A stretch of 64,000 bases of DNA, taken from positions 208,977-272,976 of the forward strand of contig NZ_JARNTW010000004.1 in the NCBI RefSeq assembly GCF_029433105.1, in the 5' to 3' direction. A model generated the notes under the pieces. That model did not search any database, was not told the origin of the DNA, and saw only the letters and a list, made by a program, of their open reading frames with translations. This DNA comes from Runella sp. MFBS21. GTDB taxonomy: Bacteria > Bacteroidota > Bacteroidia > Cytophagales > Spirosomataceae. Positions 62,785-64,000 of this stretch are shown here, piece after piece. Positions within the stretch are counted from its first letter, which is position 1. Every line of letters begins with the position of its first letter. Position numbers and translations under genes: made by a program.

Positions 62785-64000
62785 ATGCAAAAGCTAAGTT
62801 TACTTGTTTTATGTTTGTTTGCAACGTTTTTGGCTTTTCCTAAGGGAATTGACGAAGTGAAGGACGATAGTAAGAAGGAAGCGAAGACGGAAAGCAAAAC
62901 AGAAACCACTACCGAAACTAAAACGGAAGCTAAAACAGAGGAGGAAGAAGAGAAAAAAGGTCAGTTTACATTCTCAGGTTATATTGACTCTTATTACACT
63001 GGAAACTTCAACAAGCCCCTTTCTCGTTCAAACCTTGGTGCTTATTATGCTCGTGTATTTGATCAAAAATCAGGTCAGATTTCTTTAGGTTTGGTTCAAA
63101 CCAAAATGCAGTATAGCAATGATAAGTCTGATGTAGTAGTAGACTTAACTTTTGGACCTAATGCCAATATGGGTAACTACGGAAATGCAGTCGGAACAGC
63201 TCTTGCGATCAAACAAGCTTATTTCAACTGGAAAGCATCAAGCAAACTTACTTTGACTGCTGGGCAGTTTGGTACTCACATTGGATATGAAGTAATCGAT
63301 GCTCCTGTCAACTTCAACTATTCACTTTCCAATCTTTTCAACAATGGGCCTTTTTATCACATTGGGGTGAAAGGTACTTATGCGTTTTCAGACAAAGCGT
63401 CTTTGATGGTAGGGGTTGTTAATAATGTCGACAACTTGGACGACAACAACCGTAAAAAAGGCTTGATTTCTCAATTGTTTTTGAATCCTGTAGAAGGATG
63501 GAATGTATATCTAAACTTTATCAATAGCAACGAAGCCAACCCTGATGCACAAGGAAATACTCCTTCAGCTCACTATCGTGTATTTGATATTGCTACTACT
63601 TACCAAGCTACTGAAAAATTATTGCTAGGATTAAACGCGGCTTATGGTTCTCAAAAAGGAGATTATCAAGGTGCGGGTGGCCCTACAGATACCAAAACTT
63701 GGGGTGGTGCAGCAGGTTATATCAGCGTTGCGGCTAGCGATTTGTTTAGCATTGGTGCTCGTTATGAGTATTTTGATAACACAGGTGGTGCTCGCGCTTT
63801 ACTAAACCGCAAAGATGAAGGAACTTCAGTTAACTCTTTTACACTTACTGGAAACTTTACCCTTGCTGACGGTCATTTGCTTATCAAACCTGAATTCCGC
63901 TTAGATGCTTACAAAAAACTTAGCGGTGCTGGCGAAACCAATTTGCAACAATTTGAAGATTCAAAAGGCGCTTACTCCAAAAACTCACAATCTACTTTGG
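62785..64000 (+). CDS. Outer-membrane porin (OmpL/BBP2-like beta-barrel), 3' truncated by the window
   Basis: 405 codons from ATG 62785 run to the window edge without a stop. Signal peptide (LSLLVLCLFATFLAFPKG); then a Lys/Glu/Thr-rich low-complexity linker (about 20-58: SKKEAKTESKTETTTETKTE) and a beta-barrel (FTFSGYIDSYYTGNFNKPLSR, QAYFNWKASSKLTLTAGQFGTHIGYEVIDAP, HYRVFDIATTYQATEKLLLGLNAAYG, YISVAASDLFSIGARYEYFDN). These fit the BBP2 porin family of Bacteroidota. The last codons (YSKNSQSTL) usually stand a few residues before the final strand, so only a short end is missing. Function: general or specific outer-membrane diffusion. Confidence 0.88.
   Translation, partial: MQKLSLLVLCLFATFLAFPKGIDEVKDDSKKEAKTESKTETTTETKTEAKTEEEEEKKGQFTFSGYIDSYYTGNFNKPLSRSNLGAYYARVFDQKSGQISLGLVQTKMQYSNDKSDVVVDLTFGPNANMGNYGNAVGTALAIKQAYFNWKASSKLTLTAGQFGTHIGYEVIDAPVNFNYSLSNLFNNGPFYHIGVKGTYAFSDKASLMVGVVNNVDNLDDNNRKKGLISQLFLNPVEGWNVYLNFINSNEANPDAQGNTPSAHYRVFDIATTYQATEKLLLGLNAAYGSQKGDYQGAGGPTDTKTWGGAAGYISVAASDLFSIGARYEYFDNTGGARALLNRKDEGTSVNSFTLTGNFTLADGHLLIKPEFRLDAYKKLSGAGETNLQQFEDSKGAYSKNSQSTL

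Overview
The window comes from a Bacteroidota genome, most likely order Cytophagales (Spirosomaceae or Cytophagaceae relatives). The signs are type IX secretion (T9SS) cargo and sortase genes, PorP/SprF, SusC/SusD, FecI/FecR-type regulators, TAnnTTTG-type -7 promoter elements, SdrD-B/DUF11 surface proteins and a moderate-to-low G+C content. Species cannot be fixed from sequence alone. No rRNA, tRNA or CRISPR array was seen.

Layout. (1) 1-11.7 kb: a surface/gliding module with a giant T9SS type B adhesin (cut by the left edge, with 429-bp near-identical tandem repeats), a PorP/SprF anchor protein and an OmpA/TPR/PD40 protein. (2) 11.9-12.7 kb: menB alone. (3) 12.9-26.2 kb: a PUL-like locus in one direction: ECF sigma factor, FecR anti-sigma, SusC with an N-terminal STN signalling domain, SusD, a FISUMP + sialidase-like fusion, and two secreted cytochrome c proteins, one fused to a DUF6797-like/propeller protein and one to a PQQ sugar dehydrogenase-like (GSDH) domain. 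The combination suggests sensing and uptake of a glycan or sugar coupled to oxidation outside the inner membrane. (4) 26.2-34 kb: HPP membrane protein, a membrane-bound TPR-LuxR regulator and a 1648-aa SdrD-B surface protein. (5) 34.2-42.8 kb: a PorU2-type T9SS sortase, an acyltransferase, a T9SS type B cargo protein and an esterase-family hydrolase. (6) 42.9-47.4 kb: sodium:solute symporter, an unrecognised 209-aa protein and a TPR lipoprotein/exported protein. (7) 47.4-57.6 kb: mainly housekeeping genes: cryptochrome-DASH, ornithine aminotransferase with a divergent Lrp regulator, FGGY kinase, thioredoxin, PhzF, thiolase, RidA and pdxJ. (8) 57.8-60.8 kb: an esterase / ATP-grasp / YbdK-type carboxylate-amine ligase operon, the best candidate here for an uncharacterised amide-forming pathway. 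(9) 60.9-64 kb: LuxC-like acyl-CoA reductase divergent from a dicluster ferredoxin, then a porin cut by the right edge.

Non-coding points of interest: a hairpin-rich leader before susC, a palindrome plus direct-repeat cluster before the cryptochrome gene, a 154-bp inverted-repeat-bounded element between the thiolase and ridA genes, and strong terminators at many operon ends. Start codons were moved inward from the longest open frame where promoter, homologue alignment or signal peptide argued for it (symporter, acyl-CoA reductase, ferredoxin, HPP, Lrp, esterase).
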